A stretch of 39,940 bases of DNA from an uncultured Clostridia bacterium. Lineage in GTDB: Bacteria > Bacillota > Clostridia > Saccharofermentanales > Saccharofermentanaceae. The translations under genes and the position numbers were made by a program. The stretch lies in the NCBI GenBank assembly GCA_937876985.1, contig CALEFT010000006.1, positions 1-39,940 on the forward strand, in the 5' to 3' direction. Position 1 is the stretch's first letter. Each line of letters starts with the position of its first letter. Shown piece after piece: positions 1-8,154 of this stretch. The notes under the pieces are model-generated. The model searched no databases. It saw only the letters and a program-made list of their open reading frames with translations, and was not told the DNA's origin.

Positions 1-773
1 ATCTGCGTGATAGGCTCTTCCAATGCTTCGAGCATCTCTGTGGAAGATACCGTAACTGTTGAAGGAAGACCTGTGATGATGTTTCTTCCCTGAACGTCCA
101 ATGTGAGCTCTTCATCTCTCGGATAAGCGCAGCCGATCTCGATCTTGAGCTTTTCTGCAGTCTTCTCACCGATGAGGATGTTATGTCTCTTTCTAACGTG
201 CTTGATTATAGCTTCGTCGAACTTGTCGCCTGCAACCTTCAAAGATGCATCTACGACAGGCTCGCAAAGTGAGATAACGGAAATATCTGTTGTACCGCCG
301 CCGATATCGACTACCATTGAACCGCAAGCCTTTGTGATATCGATACCTGCACCGATCGCTGCAGCGATAGGCTCTCTGATAAGGAAAACGTCCTTTGCGC
401 CTGCGTGACGGCAAGCATTCTCTACGGCCTGCTGCTCAACCGGTGTGATTACAGATGGTACACAAACAACGATTGTCGGTTTAAAGTATGTTGCCCTAAA
501 ACCGCTGCATACACGACCAATGAAGGCCTTGAGCATTACCTCTGTCGCACGGAAGTCGGAAATAACTCCTTCACGAAGTGGGCGAATAGCCTCAACGATT
601 TCTGGTGTACGACCAAGCATGAGGCTCGCGGACTCACCAACGGCGAGAACCGTACCAGACTTAACATTAACTGCAACAACGGATGGCTCCTTGAGCACAA
701 CTCCCTTGCCACGAACATATATCAAAACACTAGAAGTACCGAGATCGATACCAATTTCCATTCCTAGACCCAT
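1..773 (-). CDS. mreB: Rod shape-determining protein MreB/Mbl (3' end cut off)
   Basis: This is a bacterial actin that polymerises under the membrane and directs lateral cell-wall synthesis. The gene runs off the left edge, so only the first 257 or so residues are present. The reading frame gives MGLGMEIGIDLGTSSV (phosphate-1 loop IDLGT), then GRTPEIVEAIRPLREGVISD, VCVPSVITPVEQQAV, the phosphate-2 motif VVDIGGGTTDISV and VAGDKFDEAIIKHVRK, which follow MreB of Bacillus almost position by position. The chosen ATG has AGGAG six bases upstream; a second ATG at 761 is possible. It is transcribed leftward from a promoter near 945-972. Mbl and MreBH paralogues cannot be separated from MreB on this fragment. 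The family call is firm. Confidence 0.93.
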   Translation of the reverse strand, partial: MGLGMEIGIDLGTSSVLIYVRGKGVVLKEPSVVAVNVKSGTVLAVGESASLMLGRTPEIVEAIRPLREGVISDFRATEVMLKAFIGRVCSGFRATYFKPTIVVCVPSVITPVEQQAVENACRHAGAKDVFLIREPIAAAIGAGIDITKACGSMVVDIGGGTTDISVISLCEPVVDASLKVAGDKFDEAIIKHVRKRHNILIGEKTAEKLKIEIGCAYPRDEELTLDVQGRNIITGLPSTVTVSSTEMLEALEEPITQ

Positions 774-944
774 ATTAATCTCCTATAAATCAACTTCGAA
801 CTGCAGAAGGCTCGCGATAGGTAGAAGCACCATCTGCGAATTCGCAAAATCTCAAGTCATATACTCTAGCGAAAAGCATCCACGCACATCTTAAACAGCT
901 TAGGAAGCTAGAAAGGGCGGTGAATGCACATTACGCCATAAAGA

Positions 945-972
945 ATTATACAATAAGATGCGATATATTCAA
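945..972 (-). promoter_or_regulatory. Promoter of mreB (minus strand)
   Basis: Read on the minus strand, a TTGAAT -35 box (972-967) is followed after 16 bases by TATAAT (950-945). The start would lie about 165 bases before the mreB start codon. The rest of the 774-1169 spacer holds two copies of the recurrent CTTTTCG motif (about 870 and 1022) and the leuS promoter. I see no gene in it. Confidence 0.6.
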
Positions 973-1113
973 ATGTGCAAATTGTGCTTTTTGGGGCACG
1001 GCGCGTTACAATTGAGTGACACTTTTCGAGAAGGGAGAGGAAAGATGGTGCGAAAGCGCTAAGGTTTTGGCGGGGTTTTTGGCAAAAAAGCATTTCTATT
1101 ATTTGGGGTGGGG

Positions 1114-1122
1114 TGCTATAAT
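1114..1122 (+). promoter_or_regulatory. Extended -10 promoter of leuS
   Basis: TGC-TATAAT is an extended -10 box (TGnTATAAT). No good -35 is seen at the expected distance. The start would lie about 40 bases before the leuS ATG. That leader is too short for a T-box, so leuS does not seem to be under T-box control here. Confidence 0.55.
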
Positions 1123-1169
1123 GTTTTGGTTAATAATTTATATGGGCGAGGCGCCCTGGGAGGTTTACG

Positions 1170-3638
1170 ATGGCTTATTCTGTTGATATAGACCGTAAGT
1201 GGCAAAAGAAGTGGGAGGAGACGGAGCTTTATAAGTACGATCCGAACAAGGAAGGCGAGAAGCTTTACTGCGTAGAGATGTTCTCATATCCTTCTGGTGC
1301 GAATTTGCACCTTGGACACTGGTACAACTATTCGCTTACAGACTCCTGGACAAGAATGAAGAGAATGCAGGGCTTCAATGTGTTCCATCCGATGGGCTTT
1401 GACGCTTTTGGTTTGCCTGCAGAGAACTATGCAATTAAGACTGGAATTCATCCACAGGATTCGACTTTTAAGAATATTGAGACGATGGAGAAGCAACTCA
1501 AGGAGATGGGTGCGACATACGACTGGAACTACGAGTTCGCGACATGTCAGCCAGAGTATTACAAGTGGAATCAGTGGCTTTTCACAAAGATGTACGAGAG
1601 GGGACTTGCTTATCGTAAGAATGCCCTTGTTAACTGGTGCCCTAAGTGTGCGACTGTACTTGCAAACGAGCAGGTAATCGACGGCAAGTGCGAGAGATGT
1701 GACTCCGATATTAACCGTAAGAACATGACACAGTGGTTCTTCAAGATTACTGAGTATGCGCAAGAACTCCTTGATTGCCTCCCAGACCTTGACTGGCCAG
1801 AGAAGACAAAGAAGATTCAGACAAACTGGATTGGTCGTTCTGAAGGTTCACAGGTTTCTTTCACTTGCGAGAAGGACGGCAAGACTTTGGTTGATGAGAA
1901 CGGCGAGCCAATTAAGCTTGACGTGTTCACGACTCGTGCCGATACATTCATGGGCGTAACTTACGTTGTAGTAGCACCAGAGTCCGAGATGTGCATGAAG
2001 CTCACAACTGACGAGCAGCGCGCCGCAGTCGAAGAGTACAGAGCATTCACAAGTAAGGCATCTGACATCGACCGTATGTCCACCACTCGCGAAAAGACTG
2101 GCGTCTTCACAGGCTCCTACGCTATCCACCCGTTAAACGGACGCAAGGTTCCAATTTGGGCATCCGACTATGTAATCGCTGGCTACGGTACAGGTATCGT
2201 AATGGCAGTTCCTGCACACGACGAAAGAGACTTCGAATTCGCAACAAAATTCGGTCTCGACATTATTCGTGTAGTTGCATCTTCCGAGGGTGCCGAAGAC
2301 GAGCTACCATACTGTGAGAAGAAGGGAATCCTCGTTAATTCTGGTGAGTTCGATGGAATCGAAATGCATGCTGCAATTGACGCTATAGTAAATAAGCTTG
2401 CTACAATGAACATGGGTGAGAAGAAGGTCAACTATAGACTTCGTGACTGGCTCATTTCTCGTCAGCGTTATTGGGGTACACCAATTCCAATGATTCACTG
2501 TGAGTCTTGCGGAATCGTACCAGTACCAGACGAGGACTTGCCAGTTCTACTTCCATACGATGTAGAGTTTACACCAGACGGAGAAAGTCCACTTGCTAAG
2601 TGTGAGTCTTTCATGAATTGCAAGTGTCCAAAGTGCGGTGGTGATGCACGCCGTGATCCAGACACGATGGATACTTTCGTTGACTCTTCCTGGTATCAGC
2701 TCCGTTATCCAGATAACAAGAATGATAAGGAGATTTTCAACAAGGAACTCATCAACAAGATGTGTCCAGTAGATAAGTATGTTGGTGGTCCAGAGCATGC
2801 TGCAATGCACCTCCTTTATACAAGATTCTTCTGTAAGGCAATGAGAGACATGGGACTTCTCGACTTCGACGAGCCATTTACATCTCTCGTTCACCAGGGC
2901 ATCATTCTCGGACCAGACGGTAACAGAATGAGTAAGTCTCGTGGAAACACAGTTGCACCAGATGAGTATGTAAGCAAGTATGGTTCTGATGTGTTTAGAA
3001 CATACCTCGCGTTCGGCTTCGCATACACAGAGGGTGGCCCATGGAACGACGCTGGCTTGCAGGCAATCGTAAAGTTTATTTCTCGTATCGAGAGATTGGT
3101 AGAAGAAATCTCTAAGGCTACTATTGTAGATGTAGAAATGGGTAAGAACGAGAAGGATCTAAACTACGTACTCAACAATACAATTAAGAGTGCCACATTC
3201 GACATCGATAGATTCCAGTTCAATACAGCAATTGCTCGTATGATGGAGCTCATCAATGCAATTAGCAAGTATCAGCAGGCAACAAATGCGACAACTAGCT
3301 TCCTTAAGGATACAGTTCTTACACTCCTCAAGCTTGTTTCACCATTTGCTCCACACTTCGCAGAGGAATGCTGGGAAAAGCTTGGACAAGGTTATTCTAT
3401 TTTCAATCAGAAGTGGCCAGAGTTCGATGAGTCAGCTCTCGTACTCGACACAATCGAGATTGCAGTACAGATTAACGGTAAGGTTTCCTTCAAGCTCGAC
3501 ATTCCAACAGATGCAACTAGTGAGTTCGTTGAGAACGAAGTTCGTTCCGATAGCCGCCTAGAAGAAGCACTTGCTGGAAGAAGTATTGTTAAGTTCATCT
3601 ACGTTAAGGGTAGACTTGCAAACATTGTAGCTAAGTAA
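1170..3638 (+). CDS. leuS: Leucyl-tRNA synthetase
   Basis: Charges tRNA-Leu with leucine in the cytosol. At 822 residues it has normal length for a bacterial LeuRS. The class I signature HLGH is at residues 47-50 and the KMSKS loop appears as RMSKS at 586-590. A zinc-ribbon-like CPKC...CERC lies near residues 159-178. The CP1 editing domain carries the conserved GTGIVMAVPAHDERDFEFA stretch that binds mischarged amino acids. The anticodon-binding domain and the C-terminal domain with AVQINGKVSFKLDIP complete the protein. GGGAGG precedes the ATG by six bases. The gene stands alone, with its own promoter and a strong terminator downstream. Confidence 0.98.
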   Translation: MAYSVDIDRKWQKKWEETELYKYDPNKEGEKLYCVEMFSYPSGANLHLGHWYNYSLTDSWTRMKRMQGFNVFHPMGFDAFGLPAENYAIKTGIHPQDSTFKNIETMEKQLKEMGATYDWNYEFATCQPEYYKWNQWLFTKMYERGLAYRKNALVNWCPKCATVLANEQVIDGKCERCDSDINRKNMTQWFFKITEYAQELLDCLPDLDWPEKTKKIQTNWIGRSEGSQVSFTCEKDGKTLVDENGEPIKLDVFTTRADTFMGVTYVVVAPESEMCMKLTTDEQRAAVEEYRAFTSKASDIDRMSTTREKTGVFTGSYAIHPLNGRKVPIWASDYVIAGYGTGIVMAVPAHDERDFEFATKFGLDIIRVVASSEGAEDELPYCEKKGILVNSGEFDGIEMHAAIDAIVNKLATMNMGEKKVNYRLRDWLISRQRYWGTPIPMIHCESCGIVPVPDEDLPVLLPYDVEFTPDGESPLAKCESFMNCKCPKCGGDARRDPDTMDTFVDSSWYQLRYPDNKNDKEIFNKELINKMCPVDKYVGGPEHAAMHLLYTRFFCKAMRDMGLLDFDEPFTSLVHQGIILGPDGNRMSKSRGNTVAPDEYVSKYGSDVFRTYLAFGFAYTEGGPWNDAGLQAIVKFISRIERLVEEISKATIVDVEMGKNEKDLNYVLNNTIKSATFDIDRFQFNTAIARMMELINAISKYQQATNATTSFLKDTVLTLLKLVSPFAPHFAEECWEKLGQGYSIFNQKWPEFDESALVLDTIEIAVQINGKVSFKLDIPTDATSEFVENEVRSDSRLEEALAGRSIVKFIYVKGRLANIVAK

Positions 3639-3687
3639 TTCGTGAAACGTAGAAATTATTTCTATAAGATAATTAGGTAGGACATAG

Positions 3688-3728
3688 ACCGCTTGTGAGA
3701 TGTTAAGTCAGTTCACAAGCGGTTTTTT
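3688..3728 (+). terminator. Intrinsic terminator of leuS
   Basis: A perfect 11-bp stem (ACCGCTTGTGA at 3688-3698 and its complement at 3713-3723) with a 14-base loop runs into six T residues. It lies 50 bases after the leuS stop. Confidence 0.9.
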
Positions 3729-3828
3729 GTTAGACTAGATATGTTAGTGGGCTTTGGTTTGAATAACGGTATGGATTATTGCTGATTTCCGATACCACTT
3801 TGCAAACCAGAGGCTGTTTTGAGGCCTT

Positions 3829-3880
3829 GGTAGACAAAGTGGTAGATAAAACGCCAATATCTTCTACCGTTCCATCTACC
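3829..3880 (+). repeat. 52-bp structured repeat, copy E1 (GGTAGA/TCTACC type)
   Basis: Layout: GGTAGA, 6 bases, GGTAGA, 16 bases with GCC at positions 8-10, TCTACC, 6 bases, TCTACC. The outer and inner hexamers pair, giving two nested 6-bp stems separated by a 6x6 internal loop. It is preceded by GAGGCCTT. A second inverted repeat overlaps it: TACCACTTTG at 3793-3802 pairs perfectly with CAAAGTGGTA at 3835-3844, so two folds compete. It lies between the leuS terminator and the rho promoter. Close copy at 9779; same architecture with other hexamers at 39251-39363. Confidence 0.8.
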
Positions 3881-3926
3881 ACATACTATGTGAACCTTCG
3901 AGTGTAAATATGCTCACAAATATTTC

Positions 3927-3956
3927 TTGACAACAAACTTATCTTTGTAATAAGAT
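3927..3956 (+). promoter_or_regulatory. Probable rho promoter
   Basis: A consensus TTGACA (3927-3932) is followed after 18 bases by TAAGAT (3951-3956), a moderate -10; TAATAA at 3948 is an alternative. This leaves a leader of about 50 bases before rho. Confidence 0.5.
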
Positions 3957-4013
3957 AAGCGCGTTCGAGCACTACGCTTACGTGTTTTTTTATTTCCAGA
4001 ATATGAGGTATAT

Positions 4014-6248
4014 ATGGTTAAAGGAAATGACTTTCCTATCGGTGTAGTTAATAGTTACTCACGCGAGCAACTTATTGAATTAGTTACCGTATTAGGAATA
4101 CTACCAGCTGACAAGGCTTCTGACTTAACTCTTGGCGAGTTAAGGGATGTCGTTACTAAGTACAACTTAGAGCAGAAATCAAAGGAGTCGAAGGCTACTA
4201 AGTCTACTAAGACTTCCAAGAAGACTGAAGATAAGGAATCTAAGCCTTCTTCAAAGAGTTCTAAGTCTTCTAAGACAACAAAATCCACAAAGACTACGAA
4301 GGCGAAGTCCACTGAAGCATTAGAGGAAACAGATAATAGTTTATCTGAGACTAAGCAGACTAAGACTTCTACTAAGAAAACTTCTAAGAAGGCAAGCAAG
4401 TCCGATAAGGCAGAAGAAACTACTGACAACTCCAAGAATGCTAAGGATATTGTGGTTCAAGATTTACCTGTAACAGAACAAGATGTAGAATCTGCTAATG
4501 TTGTTTCTACTGATGTTGCTTCTGAGACTACAAGTGATAAGCCAGCTAAGAAGTCCAAATCTACGAAGAGTTCTAAGTCTTCTAAGGCTACTAAGTCTAA
4601 GAAGGAAGATAAAGACGCCAAGGACAAGACAGAACAAATAGACATTGAACAATTAGACAATATAGAAAAAACAGAAGATACAAATACTTCAGAAAAGGAA
4701 GAGAATGTAGAGAACAATAAGTCTTCCAAGTCTAATAAGAAATCTTCTAGCAAGAAGACAAAGAAGACATCCAAGAAGGATGTAGAAGAAACTTCAGTTT
4801 CTGTTAGTGAAGAAAAAGAAGAGATAAAACTAGAGACAACTGAAGATGATAAGGAAACGGCTTCGACTTTGACTCCTGTTTCTCCTAAGAAAGCTCAGAA
4901 GAATAAGAATAATGGTAGAAGTGCCAAGAGAAGCTTTACTTTTGGTCCGGATACTAGTGCTATGGAAAATAGTGCAAATCTTGTAGAGACTACTTCTGAG
5001 AATAGTTCTAACGAAAATAATGAGGCAGAAGGCGAAGATGTTCCTACTGTTCCAGCAGAGCCTGTTGTCACAATGATCGAAGCAGAGGGCGTGCTTTCTA
5101 TTCCATCTAGTGACAAGGGTGATGGAAATGGAAATGGAAACGGCTTCTTGCACAAGACAAATTATTTGCCAGGTGAGGGTGATGTATATGTTGGACAGAA
5201 CATCATTCGCCGCAATGGTCTGAGACGTGGTGACTATGTAAAGTGCCTTGTAGTAGACAACAAGAATCCAAAGGAGAAATATGCTCCACTTAAGAAAATC
5301 CTTGAAGTAAACGGCATTCCTTATGATGAGGAGACTACGCCAGAACTACTTAAGAAGAGACCAAGATTTGAAAGATTAACAGCTATCTATCCAGATGAGA
5401 AGCTTTCTCTTGAGACTCCATATAATCCTAATAAGAAGCGCGATTTCTCGACGAGAATCATTGACCTTTTCTCACCAATTGGTAAAGGTCAGCGTGGTAT
5501 GATTGTGTCTCCACCTAAGGCTGGTAAGACAGTCTTACTTAAGAAGGTTGCTAACGCGATTACTACAAACAATCCAAAGTGCAAGCTCATCGTTTTACTT
5601 ATCGACGAGCGTCCAGAGGAAGTTACTGATATGCAGCGTTCCATCACTGGCGAGGTTGTATATTCGACTTTCGATAAGAAGCCAGAGAATCACGTTCGTG
5701 TTACTGAGCTCGTACTTGAGCGCGCAATGAGAATGGTAGAGCTTGGCGAAGATGTTGTAATTTTGCTTGACTCCATGACGAGACTTGCGCGTGCATATAA
5801 CTTGACTATCAATCCGACAGGTAGAACCTTGTCTGGTGGTCTTGATCCAGGATCTCTTTATGGTCCTAAGCGTTTCTTCGGTGCAGCGCGTAATATCGAG
5901 GGTGGAGGTTCGCTTACAATCATTGCGACTGCTCTCGTAGAGACTGGCTCTAAGATGGACGAGGTCATTTTCGAGGAGTTTAAGGGTACAGGTAACATGG
6001 AAATTGTGCTTGACCGTAAACTTGCGGATAGGCGTGTGTTCCCAGCTATCGCGGTGGATAAGTCTGGTACTAGACGCGAGGATTTGCTCCTTACAGACGA
6101 GGAGCGCGAGGCGATTTGGCTGCTTCGTAAGCGAATTGCTGATGTTGATACGGTTGCTGCGACTGAAGCTGTGCTGAACTTCATGGAGAAGACGATGACG
6201 AACGCGTCCTTTGTTGCATCCATAAGGAAGTCTTTCTCGGCAGACTAA
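4014..6248 (+). CDS. rho: Transcription termination factor Rho with a large low-complexity insert
   Basis: Hexameric RNA-dependent ATPase that releases RNA polymerase. Residues about 14-52 form the N-terminal SAP-like helical domain (SREQLIELVTVLGILPADKASD...). Residues about 53-345 are a Lys/Ser/Thr/Glu-rich insert with repeated SKSSKSSK and TKSTKTT runs and no clear fold. The RNA-binding OB domain follows (YLPGEGDVYVGQNIIRRNGLRRGDYV), then the motor: P-loop PPKAGKT at 500-506, VVILLDSMTRLARAYN, and the R-loop region GSKMDEVIFEEFKGTGNMEI. At 744 residues it is about 320 longer than E. coli Rho, all of it in the insert. GAGG precedes the ATG. rpmE follows, a common Clostridia order. Inserts at this site are known in several phyla and add RNA-binding or condensate-forming segments. 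Confidence 0.96.
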   Translation: MVKGNDFPIGVVNSYSREQLIELVTVLGILPADKASDLTLGELRDVVTKYNLEQKSKESKATKSTKTSKKTEDKESKPSSKSSKSSKTTKSTKTTKAKSTEALEETDNSLSETKQTKTSTKKTSKKASKSDKAEETTDNSKNAKDIVVQDLPVTEQDVESANVVSTDVASETTSDKPAKKSKSTKSSKSSKATKSKKEDKDAKDKTEQIDIEQLDNIEKTEDTNTSEKEENVENNKSSKSNKKSSSKKTKKTSKKDVEETSVSVSEEKEEIKLETTEDDKETASTLTPVSPKKAQKNKNNGRSAKRSFTFGPDTSAMENSANLVETTSENSSNENNEAEGEDVPTVPAEPVVTMIEAEGVLSIPSSDKGDGNGNGNGFLHKTNYLPGEGDVYVGQNIIRRNGLRRGDYVKCLVVDNKNPKEKYAPLKKILEVNGIPYDEETTPELLKKRPRFERLTAIYPDEKLSLETPYNPNKKRDFSTRIIDLFSPIGKGQRGMIVSPPKAGKTVLLKKVANAITTNNPKCKLIVLLIDERPEEVTDMQRSITGEVVYSTFDKKPENHVRVTELVLERAMRMVELGEDVVILLDSMTRLARAYNLTINPTGRTLSGGLDPGSLYGPKRFFGAARNIEGGGSLTIIATALVETGSKMDEVIFEEFKGTGNMEIVLDRKLADRRVFPAIAVDKSGTRREDLLLTDEEREAIWLLRKRIADVDTVAATEAVLNFMEKTMTNASFVASIRKSFSAD

Positions 6249-6316
6249 GTTTTGGGAATGGATTTTTTGCCCAACTCGAAAAGCATCCGCGCCAAAGCTT
6301 TATAGACAAAAATTGC

Positions 6317-6348
6317 TTGACATTGCTCGAATAGACTAGTAATATAAT
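6317..6348 (+). promoter_or_regulatory. Probable rpmE promoter
   Basis: TTGACA at 6317-6322 is followed by TAATAT at 6340-6345 (17-base spacing), which overlaps a perfect TATAAT at 6343-6348 (20-base spacing). Either -10 would start RNA about 70 bases before rpmE. Confidence 0.5.
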
Positions 6349-6423
6349 CGGGCTACATTTAAATCCGGTATGGCATACGTGATTAATGAATTACGCGCTA
6401 TATCTTTGATGAGAGGTGAGAAC

Positions 6424-6624
6424 ATGAGAGAAGGAATACATCCTACAACACACACTGTTATGGTTAAGTGTGCTTGCGGTGAGACATTCGAAGCAATCTC
6501 TACTAAGGACGAGCTCCGTGTAGATATCTGCTCTAAGTGCCACCCATTCTACACAGGTAAGCAGAAGCTCGTTGATACAGGCGGACGTGTTGACAAGTTC
6601 AAGAAGAGAATGGAGAGAAAGTAA
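6424..6624 (+). CDS. rpmE: 50S ribosomal protein L31 (zinc-binding type)
   Basis: Protein of the large ribosomal subunit. The 66-residue product MREGIHPTTHTVMVKCACG... has normal length and carries the C+ zinc ribbon: Cys16, Cys18, Cys36 and Cys39. The open frame extends 18 codons upstream, but the ATG at 6424 has AGAGGTGAG in front of it and matches the family start, so the upstream part is not coding. A strong terminator follows. Confidence 0.96.
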   Translation: MREGIHPTTHTVMVKCACGETFEAISTKDELRVDICSKCHPFYTGKQKLVDTGGRVDKFKKRMERK

Positions 6625-6664
6625 TTTCTTATCATTCGTCACAAGAACGAGATTAATGACATTC

Positions 6665-6693
6665 AAGAGACCAGGTTTTCTGGTCTCTTTTTT
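6665..6693 (+). terminator. Intrinsic terminator of rpmE
   Basis: The stem AAGAGACCAG pairs with its complement around a 5-base GTTTT loop and runs into a T tract (6688-6693). It closes the rho-rpmE region. Confidence 0.92.
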
Positions 6694-6718
6694 GTAGCAC
6701 AGTTTTTCTCTCTTTCTA

Positions 6719-6747
6719 TTGATTATCGGGCAAAAAGGGTTGATAAT
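6719..6747 (+). promoter_or_regulatory. Promoter of the CLC gene
   Basis: TTGATT (6719-6724), 17 bases, GATAAT (6742-6747). I looked for a fluoride (crcB) riboswitch in the short leader and did not find its conserved elements. Confidence 0.55.
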
Positions 6748-6799
6748 ATGGAGAAAAATATCTGGAGACTTTTCGAAAAAGAGGGGACAAGCGTAAAGA

Positions 6800-8035
6800 A
6801 TGAGTAAGGATATGGCTTTTCGAAGTGGGATATTCAAGAGGCTTTTTGAACTAGTGAAGTGGGTGCTGTTTGCGTCGATTACTGGCGTGGTTGCAGGCCT
6901 TGTTGGTGTTGCGCTTGTCAAGTCGATTTCTTTTGTTGGGGCTATACGCGAGGCGAATTGGTGGGTTGTGCTGCTGATGCCGCTTGTTGGTATGCTGATT
7001 GTGTGGCTTTATCGAATTTGTGGGCGCGATAGTGACAGCGGTACGAATGCTGTGCTTGCGGCGGTTCGCAATAAGGAGGAGATTCATCTTCGCACGACGG
7101 TTTTGATTTGGATTTCGACTGTTTTGACGCAGTTTGTCGGCGGTTCGGCTGGCAGAGAAGGCGCGGCTTTGCAGTTTGGTGGTTCCTTGGGCGAGGCACT
7201 TGGCAAGCTTTTTAAGCTTGACAGTAAGGCGAAGTCGGTCATGATTATGAGCGGTATGTCGGCGGCGTTTTCTGCTGTTTTTGGTGTGCCGCTTGCCGCG
7301 ATTGTTTTTCCAATGGAGGTCGTTAGTGTCGGCATCATGCGCTATTCGGCACTGGTTCCTTGCACAATTGCTTCTATGGTGGCGCACGAGATTGCTTTGC
7401 TTTTTGGTGTGGGCCATGAGGCGTATTTGCTTTCTACTGACGTTAGCTTTGGGCTTGTTGGCTATGCCGCTCTCGCGCTCTGTGCTTTGCTTGGAAGCGT
7501 AGTCAGTATCCTGTTTATTAGAGGCCTTCACTATGGCGAGACCCTCCTCGAAAAGCATGTACAAAACTCCTACCTCAGAATTTTTGTTGGCGGCGTCGTG
7601 CTTGTCGTTCTTACTATGATTTTTGGTACGGATTATAACGGACTAGGTTCCGCCATCATTACCGAAGCAATTAATCTTGGCAAGGCTACTCCGTATGCCT
7701 TCTTGCTCAAGATGATATTCACGATTATCACTATTTCTGTTGGCTTTCGCGGCGGCGAGATTGTTCCGACTTTCTTTATCGGCGCGACGCTTGGCGCGAC
7801 TATCGGCGCGGTTCTTGGCTTCGAACCAGGTCTTTGTGCAGCGTTTGGCATGATTGCCGTTTTCTGTGGCGCGACTAACTGTCCGCTTGCCAGCCTTCTT
7901 ATCGCGTGCGAGCTCTGCGGCTTCGAGTATGCACTCTACTTCATGGTGATAATCGCCATTACTTATATGGTTTCTGGTAGCAGCAGCCTTTACAAGACAC
8001 AGCTTCGCATCGATGACTCCAAAGGAAACGACTAG
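6800..8035 (+). CDS. CLC-family chloride/fluoride channel or antiporter
   Basis: Polytopic membrane protein of the CLC superfamily, 411 residues. The selectivity motifs are present in order: SGTNAV (in place of GSGIP), GGSAGREGAALQFGG (GREG loop with the gating Glu), SGMSAAFSAVFGVPLAAIVFPMEV and FRGGEIVPTFFIGATLGATIG. Ordinary bacterial CLCs usually carry GPEGP or close variants. GREG followed by a small residue, together with the short length, is more like the CLC-F fluoride/proton branch, but the match is not decisive and no riboswitch is seen. GAGGGG lies 13 bases before the ATG, which is long; the ATG at 6812 is an alternative. It has its own promoter and a weak terminator. Confidence 0.85.
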   Translation: MSKDMAFRSGIFKRLFELVKWVLFASITGVVAGLVGVALVKSISFVGAIREANWWVVLLMPLVGMLIVWLYRICGRDSDSGTNAVLAAVRNKEEIHLRTTVLIWISTVLTQFVGGSAGREGAALQFGGSLGEALGKLFKLDSKAKSVMIMSGMSAAFSAVFGVPLAAIVFPMEVVSVGIMRYSALVPCTIASMVAHEIALLFGVGHEAYLLSTDVSFGLVGYAALALCALLGSVVSILFIRGLHYGETLLEKHVQNSYLRIFVGGVVLVVLTMIFGTDYNGLGSAIITEAINLGKATPYAFLLKMIFTIITISVGFRGGEIVPTFFIGATLGATIGAVLGFEPGLCAAFGMIAVFCGATNCPLASLLIACELCGFEYALYFMVIIAITYMVSGSSSLYKTQLRIDDSKGND

Positions 8036-8055
8036 TATTTCTTAGTCGCTTTTTC
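8029..8055 (+). terminator. Weak terminator overlapping the CLC stop codon
   Basis: CGACTA (8029-8034) pairs with TAGTCG (8043-8048), followed by CTTTTTC. The left arm contains the start of the TAG stop codon. The stem is only 6 bp. Confidence 0.5.
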
Positions 8056-8076
8056 TTGTTCGAAAAGCAATTTATG

Positions 8077-8105
8077 TTGAAAAAATCCTATTACTATTGT
8101 ATAAA
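8077..8105 (+). promoter_or_regulatory. Promoter of the xylanase gene
   Basis: TTGAAA (8077-8082) and TATAAA (8100-8105) are separated by 17 bases. The spacer also holds two copies of the recurrent motif, CGAAAAGC at 8061 and GCTTTTCGATGGAGG at 8131-8145. The second copy supplies the ribosome binding site. Confidence 0.65.
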
Positions 8106-8154
8106 TTGTAGAGATGTTTTATCAAATGTTGCTTTTCGATGGAGGATGAGATTC

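Noticed and set aside
145..894. Plus-strand open frames over mreB
   Set aside because: They are antisense to a clear MreB coding sequence and lack ribosome binding sites.
1123..1169. T-box leader of leuS
   Set aside because: The leader after the likely promoter is about 40 bases, far too short, and no T-box sequence or antiterminator is seen.
4055..5155. Open frames on the strand opposite the rho insert
   Set aside because: They are shadows of the low-complexity Lys/Ser/Thr region and have no start signals or family resemblance.
6625..6799. Fluoride riboswitch before the CLC gene
   Set aside because: The conserved crcB-motif bases were not found, and most of the spacer is the rpmE terminator and a simple promoter.
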